Part shown: positions 1-6,859 of the stretch, piece after piece
Layout of the letters: each line of letters begins with the position of its first letter
How positions within the stretch are numbered: position 1 is the stretch's first letter
NCBI GenBank assembly: GCA_035628505.1
Contig: DASPJR010000015.1
Location: 1 to 8,917, forward strand
Direction: 5' to 3'
DNA: 8,917 nt
From: DASPJR01 sp035628505
Lineage (GTDB): Bacteria; Planctomycetota; SZUA-567; H5-PLA8
Notes under the pieces: generated by a model
The model's database searches: none
Seen by the model: the letters and a program-made list of their open reading frames with translations, nothing else
Told to the model about the DNA's origin: nothing
Program-made: the position numbers and the translations under genes

Positions 1-2
1 TC

Positions 3-152
3 GCCGGCGCGCTGGAGCAGTTCATCCGTTGCGAGCAGCTGTTCATGCGCATCGAGGAAGAGAAATTAACCAACGACGAAGTGATTGCCATGCAGAAGCA
101 GGCGTCAATGCTGCGCTACGCCTGCATGAAAATGACAATTCTTTCGCACTAA
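3..152 (+). CDS. C-terminal end of an unrecognised protein (partial)
   Basis: An open frame enters from the left edge and ends at TAA 150-152, giving the last 49 residues. The visible part is predicted to be largely helical and is rich in Glu, Met, Gln and Lys, with the stretch FMRIEEEKLTNDEV in the middle and a short tail ending in ILSH. I see no catalytic motif or membrane segment and do not recognise the family. The other two forward frames are also open across part of this piece, but one stops early and the other runs on only to about 165. The choice of frame rests on its helical, amphipathic composition. Only 37 bases separate its stop from the next start, so it may be the first visible member of an operon with the two paralogues downstream. 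Confidence 0.5.
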   Translation, partial: AGALEQFIRCEQLFMRIEEEKLTNDEVIAMQKQASMLRYACMKMTILSH

Positions 153-189
153 GAAGTTGCCTATGAGTGCGGTAAGAGAGGGGATGACA

Positions 190-1314
190 ATGGTATTGAA
201 ACGAATGCTGGTTCTAGCGCTTCTGCTGCTGCTGTCGGCGCCCGTGCTGAGTGCGGCCGACAAGGACCTCGCGGCGGCACTTGCGTCGGGTGCGGCAAAG
301 CTGGCCGCCGACAACAAGCCTGAAAAAGCCAAAGAGATGTGCTTCAAGGCTCTGGCGAACGATGAGAATTGCGCTGAAGCTCTATTCGAACTCGGCAAGC
401 TCTACGAAAAAGAAGGCAACAACATCGCCGCAGCGGAATTCCTGGTGCGAGCCAGCCGCGAGTTTGCCAAAGAAGAAGCCGCCAAGCCTGCGTTCGGCGC
501 CAAGCGCGCGGAAGCCGAAGGTCGCATCCGCCGGCTCAATCCGTACGCAACTAAGTACGCGGCGTTGATGACCGATTATGCGCAGGAGCTGGGAACGATC
601 ACCCGGAAGTCCACTGACGCCTTTACGATGGAAGAAGCCGGCGATCGCGTGGCCTCTCTCAACCTGGCTGACATCGTAGCGCCCGATAAGCTGCCGCAGA
701 TCAGCAAGCCTGCTCCCCCCAAGACGCCGGAGAAGACAACCGCGCGCCGTCCAAGTGACGACGATGACATGCCCGCACGCTTGCGACCCCGGCGGGAAGC
801 GCCGCTCAACGTTCCCGTCGACGTCGAGAAGGCGCTGAAGGCCGCCGGCTGGGAGAAGTTCACGGGCTCCTGGAAGAAAGTCAAAGACAACGTTTACGAA
901 GTAACCGATGGTAAGCTCGAAACGGCCAAGACAAACGGAGCCGTGCAGGTGATCGCTCAGAAGGGTAGCGGCACGGTGAGAGTTCTCGTGCGTAACGGAC
1001 ACAACAATAGTTCTATCAGCAGCTTTTATACGTACGGCAGCGGTTACGGCTTCAGTTTCGAGGGTGCTTCAGCGAAGATGTTCACCCCTTACAACTGGTC
1101 CGGTACGATTTACCGGCCATGGATGGAACGTGAAGTGCCGGTCAGCGGCGACAAGTGCATGCTTCTGATCACAGTTATGGATGGCAATCTCGAAATGATG
1201 GTGAACGGCAAACGCGAGCACAAATCGAATTACAAGATCAACAAGGAAGGTCCGTTCGTCATCGAAGTCGAAGGCACCATGACGATCGAAGCACCGATGG
1301 CAAAAGGCCAGTAA
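190..1314 (+). CDS. Secreted TPR-like protein with beta-rich C-terminal domain (paralogue 1)
   Basis: This is a predicted exported protein of 374 residues; its function is not known to me. I chose ATG 190 because the purine-rich stretch GAGAGGGG lies 6 bases upstream; ATG 163, ATG 184 and TTG 157 are in frame but poorer. Residues 1-22 form a signal peptide (KR, then a Leu-rich core, then VLSA) with likely cleavage before ADKD. Residues 24-95 are helical and TPR-like (AKEMCFKALAND, then AEALFELGKLYEKEG). More helix follows to about 160, then a low-complexity Pro/Lys/Asp linker at 165-205 containing SDDDD. Residues 210-370 look beta-rich, with GSWKK, EVTDGKLET, YGSGYGFSFEG and MVNGKREHK, reminiscent of concanavalin-like (LamG/DUF1080-type) folds. 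That resemblance is an inference. There is no lipobox, so a soluble periplasmic or surface protein is likely. The next gene encodes a close paralogue. Confidence 0.88.
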   Translation: MVLKRMLVLALLLLLSAPVLSAADKDLAAALASGAAKLAADNKPEKAKEMCFKALANDENCAEALFELGKLYEKEGNNIAAAEFLVRASREFAKEEAAKPAFGAKRAEAEGRIRRLNPYATKYAALMTDYAQELGTITRKSTDAFTMEEAGDRVASLNLADIVAPDKLPQISKPAPPKTPEKTTARRPSDDDDMPARLRPRREAPLNVPVDVEKALKAAGWEKFTGSWKKVKDNVYEVTDGKLETAKTNGAVQVIAQKGSGTVRVLVRNGHNNSSISSFYTYGSGYGFSFEGASAKMFTPYNWSGTIYRPWMEREVPVSGDKCMLLITVMDGNLEMMVNGKREHKSNYKINKEGPFVIEVEGTMTIEAPMAKGQ

Positions 1315-1364
1315 TGCACTGCCTGCGTTGCCTGCCGTGCATGCCCTGCGTGATGGAGAATACG

Positions 1365-2492
1365 ATGAAACGTTTTCTGGTCCTGACCGTCGCCGCCCTG
1401 CTCGCCACACTCACGCTGTCCGCGCAAGCGGCAGACAAGGCGGTCGCGGCCGCGCTGGCAAGCGCGGCGGCGAAGCTGGCGGCCGATGCGAAGTTCGATA
1501 AAGCGCGCGAGCTCTGCTTTAAAGCGCTGGCAAATGACGAAGACTGCCCGGAAGCGCTCTTTGAACTTGGCAAAATTTACGAGCGTGATGGCAAGACGAC
1601 CGCGGCCGGAGAATTCTATGTCCGCGCGGCGCGGGAGTTCGGGGCGGGCGAGGCCGCCAATCCGGCGTTTGCCAGCAAGCGCATGGACGCCGAGACACGC
1701 ATCAAGAAACTCAACCCGTACGCCGCACGCTTCACCGCTGCGCTCGCTGATTACACGACCGAGCTTAACGCGATCACAAAAAAGTCCTCGGATAACTTTA
1801 CCCTCGAAGAAGCCTGCGACCGCGCGGACCTGTTGAAGCTCAAAGCACAGCTTCCGCCAGACAAGGCGCCGAAGTTCGAGCGCCCGTCGGTCGCAGTGGC
1901 GCCGGCGAAGAAAACGCCGGAAGACGATATGACGCGCATGATCAACCGCGTGGCGCGCAATACTGCCCCCGTGACGAATGTGCCGCCCGACATCGAGCGC
2001 GTGCTAAAAGCAGCCGGCTGGACGACCATTACCGGCACCTGGAAGAAGAAGGCTGAAAACGTGTATGAAGTGACCGATGGCAAGCTTGAGACGCCCAAGA
2101 TCAACGGCGCTATCCAAGTGATTCTTCACAAGGGCGGAAGCGGCAGCCTCAAAGCCATGGTCCGCAACAGCCAGGAAGAGTACCTCGGCAGCTTCTCGTC
2201 CTATGGCAGCGGTTACGGGTACATTCTGGAAGGCTCCAGCGCCAAATTGTTCACGCCGTCCGGCGGGTACAGTAATAACAAGTTCTACTCCTATATGGAA
2301 CGCGAAGATCCGCTGCCCGAGGCAGCCCCGAAGAACATGGTGACCGTGACCGTAGAAGAAGGAAAAATTGATTACTTCCTGAACGGCGTGAAGAAAAAGT
2401 CAGTAAATTATCAAATTGCCAAGAGTGGTCCCTTCATTATCCAGGTCGAAGGCACGCTGACGATTGAAGCGCCGCAGGCTAAGGGACAATAG
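1365..2492 (+). CDS. Secreted TPR-like protein with beta-rich C-terminal domain (paralogue 2)
   Basis: This predicted exported protein of 375 residues has the same layout as its upstream neighbour. ATG 1365 follows GGAGA by 5 bases; an in-frame ATG at 1353 would add only MENT. The signal peptide is residues 1-22 (MKRFLVL, then an Ala/Leu core, then SAQA) with cleavage before ADKA. Residues 24-95 are TPR-like (ARELCFKALANDEDC, then PEALFELGKIYERDG). The linker at about 165-205 is Pro/Lys-rich and differs most from paralogue 1. The C-terminal part carries GTWKKK, EVTDGKLETPK, YGSGYGYILEG, the MERED segment and FLNGVKKK, ending in IEAPQAKGQ where paralogue 1 ends IEAPMAKGQ. Identity over residues 23-160 is about 60% by my own count. 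The gap between the two genes is 50 bases, so they are probably co-transcribed. An intrinsic terminator follows 40 bases after the stop. The biochemical role is unknown. Confidence 0.9.
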   Translation: MKRFLVLTVAALLATLTLSAQAADKAVAAALASAAAKLAADAKFDKARELCFKALANDEDCPEALFELGKIYERDGKTTAAGEFYVRAAREFGAGEAANPAFASKRMDAETRIKKLNPYAARFTAALADYTTELNAITKKSSDNFTLEEACDRADLLKLKAQLPPDKAPKFERPSVAVAPAKKTPEDDMTRMINRVARNTAPVTNVPPDIERVLKAAGWTTITGTWKKKAENVYEVTDGKLETPKINGAIQVILHKGGSGSLKAMVRNSQEEYLGSFSSYGSGYGYILEGSSAKLFTPSGGYSNNKFYSYMEREDPLPEAAPKNMVTVTVEEGKIDYFLNGVKKKSVNYQIAKSGPFIIQVEGTLTIEAPQAKGQ

Positions 2493-2532
2493 CGGCCTCT
2501 CCATTAAGTTTTAAACGCAACATGCAGTCAGA

Positions 2533-2561
2533 CGTGCCGGCCCTGCCGGCGCGTTTGTTTT
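2533..2561 (+). terminator. Intrinsic terminator after the paralogue pair
   Basis: CGTGCCGGC (2533-2541) pairs with GCCGGCGCG (2545-2553) across a CCT loop, giving 9 pairs with one G-U wobble. The T-rich tract TTTGTTTT follows at 2554-2561. It lies 40 bases after the stop of the second paralogue and separates that unit from the propeller gene. Confidence 0.82.
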
Positions 2562-2625
2562 CACCGGAACTGTCCGCCGTACGGCACAGAAAATAAATGC
2601 GGTTTTGGGCCGGTCTTTGCTGCTG

Positions 2626-2647
2626 CCTCCATCCACGAAATGGAGGG
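2626..2647 (+). promoter_or_regulatory. Inverted repeat enclosing the Shine-Dalgarno of the propeller gene
   Basis: CCTCCAT (2626-2632) is perfectly complementary to ATGGAGG (2640-2646), with a 7-base loop. The 3' arm contains the Shine-Dalgarno GGAGGG (2642-2647), which sits 7 bases before ATG 2655. The hairpin would mask the ribosome site and could limit translation. The same arm contains an alternative in-frame ATG (2640) that has no Shine-Dalgarno of its own, so 2655 is the better start. The pairing is seen directly; a regulatory role is inferred. Confidence 0.5.
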
Positions 2648-2654
2648 CACGCAG

Positions 2655-4997
2655 ATGAAGTCGATTCCGAGTACTTTGTATCCAGCAAAACGTCGCTGGT
2701 TGTCCGCATTTTTGGCGGCCGCCGCATTGGTCTTTTTCAACGAGGTGTACGCAGGCGAGGTCAACAATAAGCTCGTGTCGCGAGCAGCCGGCGAAACCGG
2801 AGTCGTTGGAAATGCGGCCAGTGTCGCGCCGGATATCACCCCTGACGGGCGCTACATGGTTTTCGAGAGCATCGCCACAAACCTGCTTCCGGGTGTCAGC
2901 GGCCGGCAGGTGTATCTGCGTGATCTGCAGACAGGCGCCGTCGAGCTGATTTCAAAGAATACTTCGGGAGCACCTGGAAACGGCAGTTCCTACCAGGCTC
3001 ATGTGTCGGCAGACGCGCGCTACGTCAGCTTCAGCAGTTCTGCAAGCGACCTTGTCGCGGGCGACACCAATGGGTTCGATGATATTTTCCTGCGTGATCG
3101 CCAGACCGGCACGACAACCAAGATCAGCCTGACCTCCACGGGAGGCCAGACGAATGGACCCAGTTTCCAGTCACGCATCACCGGCGACGGACGTTTCGTG
3201 ATGTTCGAAAGCCGCGCGACCAATCTCGTCCCTGGCGATACGAACGCCATGGGCGATGGATTCCTGGTTGACCGCACCAATGGAACGATCGAACGCGTGA
3301 CGCTTACCAGCACCGGCGGCGAAATCATTGCCAGCCCCGGCGGACGCAACGAGACGACCGGCATTTCGGACGATGGCAACCTGATCGTTTTCCTCACCGA
3401 CGCCGATGCTTCAAACATTGTTCCGAATGACACGAACAATGCCCAGGACGTCTTCCTGCGCAATCGCGCCGCGGCGACCACGATTCGGCTGTCGGTAAAC
3501 GCCCAGGGACAGGAAGGAAACGATCACAGTCTCTTTCCGAGCATCTCGCGCGACGGCAACACAATCGTCTTCACAAGCTACGCCAGCAACCTGGTTGACG
3601 GAGACACCAACGGCGTCTCCGATGTGTTCATGCTCAACCGCACGACCGGCCAGCTCACACGCATTACGAATGGAAACGGAGACTGCGCACAGGTCACCGT
3701 CTCTGGCGACGGACGCTTTGTGGCGTTTGCGAGCAACGCATCGAACCTGGTAAGCGACGACGACAACGCCTTCGGCGACCAGTTCCTCTACGACGATACG
3801 ACCAAGACGATTACTCTGCTCTCGCGCAGCAGCGACGGCCGGCCCGGCAACGGCTCAAGCGGAAGCCAGAAGCTTCCCGGCCGCCAGGTGTTCTGCTGCG
3901 ATGCGCACGTTTCGGTGGATGGACGGTTTGTTTCTTACGACAGCCAGGCCAGCAACCTGGTCGTTGACGACAACAACGCCGCCAGCGACGTCTTCCTGCA
4001 CGACCGGGCTCCGACCGTTGTCGCCCGCGCAGGCGCGGATCAGACTGTGCTCGAAGGAACCGCGGTCTCGCTGGACGGCAGCGGGTCGCTGGGCACGAAT
4101 CTCAGCTACTCCTGGCAGCAGCTCAGCGGAGTTCCCATTGCCGACGGCACGGGCCAGAATTCCGCGGTCTTCTCGTTTACCGCTCCGACCGTCAGCGAGA
4201 CGACGGTGCTTCTGATGCGGCTCGTGGTAACCAATGGCGAGGGTCTGTCGAGCTTCGATACCGTGAATGTGACAGTGACCGATTCTGGTAGCAGCAATCC
4301 CGGCCCTGGTCCAACCCCGGGTCCGGGAAACGGCGTCGACAGCGATGGCGATGGTATCCCAGACGCGGATGAATTGCGTGTTGGCACCAATCCGTCAGAT
4401 CCGAACTCGCGGCCGGGTGGATCCGCCGATTTCGACGGCGACGGAACTCCCGATCATCTGGATTTCGATGATGACGGCGATGGACGTCTTGACGCCGATG
4501 AAATCCTGGCGGGCACGAATCCTTACGATCCCAACAGTCCTCCGCGCGGCAATACGCCCGGCGAGCCGATCGACACCTCGAAGCCCTTCACGGTGACGAA
4601 GCTGCAGATGAAGATCAGCTTCCAGAACAAGGGCGACAGCGCAACGCTGCAGGGCACGTTTGACGCTCCCGCAGGGTTTGATCCGGCCGGTAAGGCAATC
4701 TCGATGAGCGTGGCCGGCGTCACCAACAGCGCAACTCTCGACGCGAAGGGTAAGAGCAAGGTCATCAAGGTCACATACAAGAAGCCGAAGAAGGGAACGT
4801 CCTTCGCCGGCGGGCCGATCAAGCTGGCGACCTCATTCAAGAAGGCATCCTTCAAGAATGGGCTGGGCCTGAACGATGCGACCGGGTCGCAGTCTCTGAA
4901 TGTGCCGGTGATCGTGAAGGTCGACGGGCAGAACTACACCGCGAACGTCCCGAAGACGGCTGTCAGCAAGCAAGGCAAGCAGTCTTCAATCAAATAG
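2655..4997 (+). CDS. Secreted seven-repeat propeller, PKD and thrombospondin-type-3 protein
   Basis: This is a large exported protein of 780 residues, probably a surface or extracellular binding or structural protein. ATG 2655 has GGAGGG 7 bases upstream. Residues 1-33 form a signal peptide (AKRRW, then an Ala/Leu/Phe core, then EVYA). Residues 58-453 hold seven PD40/TolB-like units, most with a DGRFVxFxSxAxNLV-type strand, a D(T/N)N-containing loop and a DVFLRDR-type strand. Residues 453-543 resemble a PKD or related Ig-like domain (ADQTVLEGTAVSLDGSGS, then YSWQQLSG). A Gly/Pro linker (544-560) leads to calcium-binding thrombospondin type 3 repeats at 561-627 (DSDGDGIPDADE, DFDGDGTPD, DDDGDGRLDADE, GTNPYDPNSPP). 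Residues 643-770 are a Lys-rich, beta-looking domain I do not recognise. No enzymatic motif is visible. The gene appears monocistronic, between two terminators. PD40 repeats occur both in TolB and in many secreted proteins; TolB itself is unlikely because its N-terminal domain is absent. Confidence 0.92.
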   Translation: MKSIPSTLYPAKRRWLSAFLAAAALVFFNEVYAGEVNNKLVSRAAGETGVVGNAASVAPDITPDGRYMVFESIATNLLPGVSGRQVYLRDLQTGAVELISKNTSGAPGNGSSYQAHVSADARYVSFSSSASDLVAGDTNGFDDIFLRDRQTGTTTKISLTSTGGQTNGPSFQSRITGDGRFVMFESRATNLVPGDTNAMGDGFLVDRTNGTIERVTLTSTGGEIIASPGGRNETTGISDDGNLIVFLTDADASNIVPNDTNNAQDVFLRNRAAATTIRLSVNAQGQEGNDHSLFPSISRDGNTIVFTSYASNLVDGDTNGVSDVFMLNRTTGQLTRITNGNGDCAQVTVSGDGRFVAFASNASNLVSDDDNAFGDQFLYDDTTKTITLLSRSSDGRPGNGSSGSQKLPGRQVFCCDAHVSVDGRFVSYDSQASNLVVDDNNAASDVFLHDRAPTVVARAGADQTVLEGTAVSLDGSGSLGTNLSYSWQQLSGVPIADGTGQNSAVFSFTAPTVSETTVLLMRLVVTNGEGLSSFDTVNVTVTDSGSSNPGPGPTPGPGNGVDSDGDGIPDADELRVGTNPSDPNSRPGGSADFDGDGTPDHLDFDDDGDGRLDADEILAGTNPYDPNSPPRGNTPGEPIDTSKPFTVTKLQMKISFQNKGDSATLQGTFDAPAGFDPAGKAISMSVAGVTNSATLDAKGKSKVIKVTYKKPKKGTSFAGGPIKLATSFKKASFKNGLGLNDATGSQSLNVPVIVKVDGQNYTANVPKTAVSKQGKQSSIK
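2826..4013 (+). repeat. Seven coding PD40/TolB-like repeats (predicted propeller)
   Basis: Seven units begin near residues 58, 115, 173, 235, 296, 347 and 417 of the protein. Each begins with a short strand and a Gly/Asp-containing turn such as TPDGRYMVFES, SGDGRFVAFAS or SVDGRFVSYDS. Most continue with NLV, then a loop such as AGDTNGFDD, DGDTNGVSD or DDNNAASD, then a strand such as IFLRDRQTG. Spacing runs from about 51 to 70 residues. The units have diverged in DNA sequence, so this is an old protein repeat and not a recent tandem duplication. Seven units match a complete seven-bladed propeller, and the Asp/Asn-rich loops could bind calcium. Confidence 0.8.
4335..4535 (+). repeat. Thrombospondin type 3 calcium-binding repeats (coding)
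   Basis: Residues 561-627 of the propeller protein contain three DxDxDG-type calcium loops (DSDGDGIPD, DFDGDGTPD, DDDGDGRLD). The GTNPSDPNS and GTNPYDPNS segments are typical of bacterial thrombospondin type 3 repeats. They probably form a rigid, calcium-stabilised stalk between the PKD-like and C-terminal domains. Confidence 0.85.
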
Positions 4998-5020
4998 GAT
5001 CGCGACATAGTCTTCAATAT

Positions 5021-5051
5021 AAAAGCCCCTCCATCGTGGAGGGGCTTTTTT
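5021..5051. terminator. Terminator shared by the converging propeller and protease genes
   Basis: GCCCCTCCA (5025-5033) pairs perfectly with TGGAGGGGC (5037-5045) around a TCG loop. Flanking AAAA and TTTT extend the stem to 13 pairs. On the plus strand six T residues follow (5046-5051). On the minus strand the hairpin is followed by TTTTATATT, a weaker but usable U-tract. It lies 23 bases after the propeller gene stop and 28 bases beyond the protease gene stop, so it probably serves both. Confidence 0.88.
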
Positions 5052-5079
5052 CTGTCTTAAGCCACTTCAGCGAGGCGAT

Positions 5080-6408
5080 TCAGCGTCGCGCCTTTGCAGC
5101 AGGACGTTTCTTTCTGATTGCCGCTGACTTTCGCGCCGCGATCCTGCCGGCAGCACCGCGGCCGTTTTTCTCGGCAGAGGCTGACTTCAGAGGACCGAGT
5201 CCGACCTGGACGAAGTTGCCCTCGAGCGGGTACTCCTTAAGGAGATCGTGCAGGTCGTCGAGCGTCACTGCGTCAATGCGCTGCAGCATTTCTTCGCTGG
5301 TGAGAAGCTCGCGGCGGACTGACCAGAGATGCATGAGCTGCCGGAAGCGGTTGAAGGGCGTCTCCGAGTGGAAGACCAGCGACGTGCGTGCGCGGTTCTT
5401 GGCTCGCTGCAGTTCTTCCTCCTTGATTCCTTTCTTCAGCTTCGCGGCTTCCGCGCGCAGTAGTGATGCCACCTTTGCAGCCTTCGACGGATCACACGAC
5501 GCATGAGCGGCCATCAGCCCGGTGTCGCTGAAGCCCCAGTACGACGCGCCGGCTTCTTCGGCCAGGCCGGTGTGGCGCAGCGTCCAGAAGATCCGCGAGT
5601 TCTTATCGTCGCCGAGCACGTTGCCGAGCAGCATCGCTGCCATGCTGCGCCGGTCGCTCAATGGTAACGCCGGCCACATGATGATCAGGTGGTGGCGAGT
5701 GACATCCTTTCGTTCAAGATTCTTGATGCCCGCGTGAAAGCCCGGTGTGGAATCCGCATCTTCCGGCCGTGGACCCGTGCGTGATCCCCAGAGCTTCTCA
5801 ACCTGCTCGAGCAGCGCCTGTTCGTTAACGTTCCCGCAGGCGAAAAGAGTGATATTCGCCGGCACATAACGTTGCTTGAAATAGTTCAGCATCTGCTCGC
5901 GCGTCATCTTCCCGACAGTTTTGGGCGAGCCGAGAATATTGCTGCTCAGGCGGTGACCTGCGAATGCCATGCGCATCGCTTCTTCGAACGCGATGTGCTC
6001 AGGCATATCGTTGTAACGCGCGATTTCTTCGAGAATGACCTTCTTCTCGGTGTTGAACTCGTCTTCCGGCAGCGCGGGTGCCAGCATGTCGCTGAGCAGA
6101 TCCATCGCGCGCGGAACTTCCTCGTTGAGCACCCAGGCGTAGTAGCACGTCTCTTCCCAGCTGGTGAACGCGTTGTAGCGCGCGCCCATCTGGTCGAAGT
6201 CGCGGTTGATCTCCTGCCAGCCTCGGTTGGCTGTGCCTTTGAACATCATGTGCTCGAGGAAGTGGGACACGCCGTCAATGCGCGGGTCCTCGTTTCGCGC
6301 GCCCGTGCGGATGTGAAATCCGACCGCGGTCGAGACGGTTTCAGGCATGAATTCGAGGACCAGTGTCAATCCGTTGTGCAGTTGATGTACGCTGAAGCGC
6401 TTGGGCAT
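5080..6408 (-). CDS. M16B-family zinc metallopeptidase (pitrilysin/MPP-like)
   Basis: This encodes a predicted zinc protease of 442 residues related to the subunits of mitochondrial processing peptidase. The inverted zinc motif HFLEH is at residues 49-53, with GVS before it and MMFKGT after it. The third zinc ligand is probably Glu128 in VILEEI, about 75 residues after His53, as in the family. The second, usually non-catalytic half carries SRIFWTLRHTGLAEEAGASY, matching the conserved SRLFxxLRExxGLAYSVxSY region. I chose ATG 6408 because GGAG lies 8 bases upstream and MPKRFSVHQLHNGLTLVLE is the normal M16 N-terminus; an upstream in-frame extension would overlap moaE. No signal peptide is seen, so it is probably cytoplasmic. 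After residue 410 an unusual basic Ala/Lys/Arg tail ends in RKKRPAAKARR. It starts 13 bases after moaE and looks co-transcribed with it. Confidence 0.93.
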   Translation of the reverse strand: MPKRFSVHQLHNGLTLVLEFMPETVSTAVGFHIRTGARNEDPRIDGVSHFLEHMMFKGTANRGWQEINRDFDQMGARYNAFTSWEETCYYAWVLNEEVPRAMDLLSDMLAPALPEDEFNTEKKVILEEIARYNDMPEHIAFEEAMRMAFAGHRLSSNILGSPKTVGKMTREQMLNYFKQRYVPANITLFACGNVNEQALLEQVEKLWGSRTGPRPEDADSTPGFHAGIKNLERKDVTRHHLIIMWPALPLSDRRSMAAMLLGNVLGDDKNSRIFWTLRHTGLAEEAGASYWGFSDTGLMAAHASCDPSKAAKVASLLRAEAAKLKKGIKEEELQRAKNRARTSLVFHSETPFNRFRQLMHLWSVRRELLTSEEMLQRIDAVTLDDLHDLLKEYPLEGNFVQVGLGPLKSASAEKNGRGAAGRIAARKSAAIRKKRPAAKARR

Positions 6409-6421
6409 GAGGTGAACTCCG

Positions 6422-6853
6422 TTAAAGCTGGACAGGCTTGCCGTCAGGACCGACCCACTCGGGGGCCGAGCCATCGGCATAATACTCCTTTTTGAACACA
6501 GGAACACGGGTTTTCAGGCTGTCAATCAGCCAGCGGCAGCCGTCGAAAGCCGCCCCCCTGTGCCCGCTGCTGACGGCGATTACGACGCTCGCATCGCCGA
6601 TCTCCAGCCGCCCAAGGCGATGCTGGATGGCAACCTGAACGAGTCCGAATTTCTGCTTCGCTTCTGCCGCGAGCTCGCCAACGATTTTGCGCGCGAGTGC
6701 CTCATGCGCTTCGTATTCGAGGTGCCGCACCGGACGGCCGAGGTGCTCGTTGCGTGTGCGGCCAACGAACGTGACAACGGCGCCGGACTCCGGTGAGTAA
6801 ACACTGGCCTCGATAGCAGCACAATCCAGCGGCGTGCGCGTAAGGAAGTCCAT
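6422..6853 (-). CDS. moaE: Molybdopterin synthase catalytic (large) subunit MoaE
   Basis: MoaE inserts two sulfurs, delivered by thiocarboxylated MoaD, into precursor Z (cPMP) to form molybdopterin during cytoplasmic molybdenum cofactor synthesis. The 143-residue length is close to the usual 150 or so. Family signatures run in order: SGAVVTFVGRTRN (23-35), LEYEAHEALA (45-54), HRLGRLEIGDASV (78-90), SSGHRGAAFDGCRWLIDSLK (95-114) and VPVFKKEYYADG (117-128). Lys114 and Lys121 align with the two active-site lysines of the E. coli enzyme (119 and 126), and His98-Arg99 match the conserved HR pair. ATG 6853 lies 6 bases after the moaD stop. Its Shine-Dalgarno, GGAGG, falls inside the last codons of moaD, 10 bases upstream. 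The two subunits are therefore made from adjoining cistrons. Confidence 0.96.
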   Translation of the reverse strand: MDFLTRTPLDCAAIEASVYSPESGAVVTFVGRTRNEHLGRPVRHLEYEAHEALARKIVGELAAEAKQKFGLVQVAIQHRLGRLEIGDASVVIAVSSGHRGAAFDGCRWLIDSLKTRVPVFKKEYYADGSAPEWVGPDGKPVQL

Positions 6854-6859
6854 GCTGCT

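Noticed and set aside
382..1002. 206-codon open frame on the minus strand opposite the first paralogue
   Set aside because: It lies wholly antisense to a gene with a signal peptide, a ribosome site and a close paralogue; its translation has no recognisable domain.
1315..1350. TGC/CTGC-rich stretch between the two paralogues as a tandem repeat
   Set aside because: The copies (TGCCTGCG, TGCCTGCC, TGCCCTGCG) are imperfect and too short to call a repeat array.
1155..1364. Long N-terminal extension of the second paralogue into the upstream gene
   Set aside because: It would overlap the first paralogue by 160 bases and bury the signal peptide. ATG 1365 has a ribosome site and matches the paralogue's start.
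5872..6495. 207-codon plus-strand open frame opposite the M16 gene
   Set aside because: It is antisense to a clear M16 protease with an intact zinc motif, and its product is rich in His, Arg and Val without any domain pattern.
6409..6507. N-terminal extension of the M16 protease
   Set aside because: It would overlap the end of moaE, and the canonical M16 N-terminus begins at ATG 6408 with GGAG upstream.
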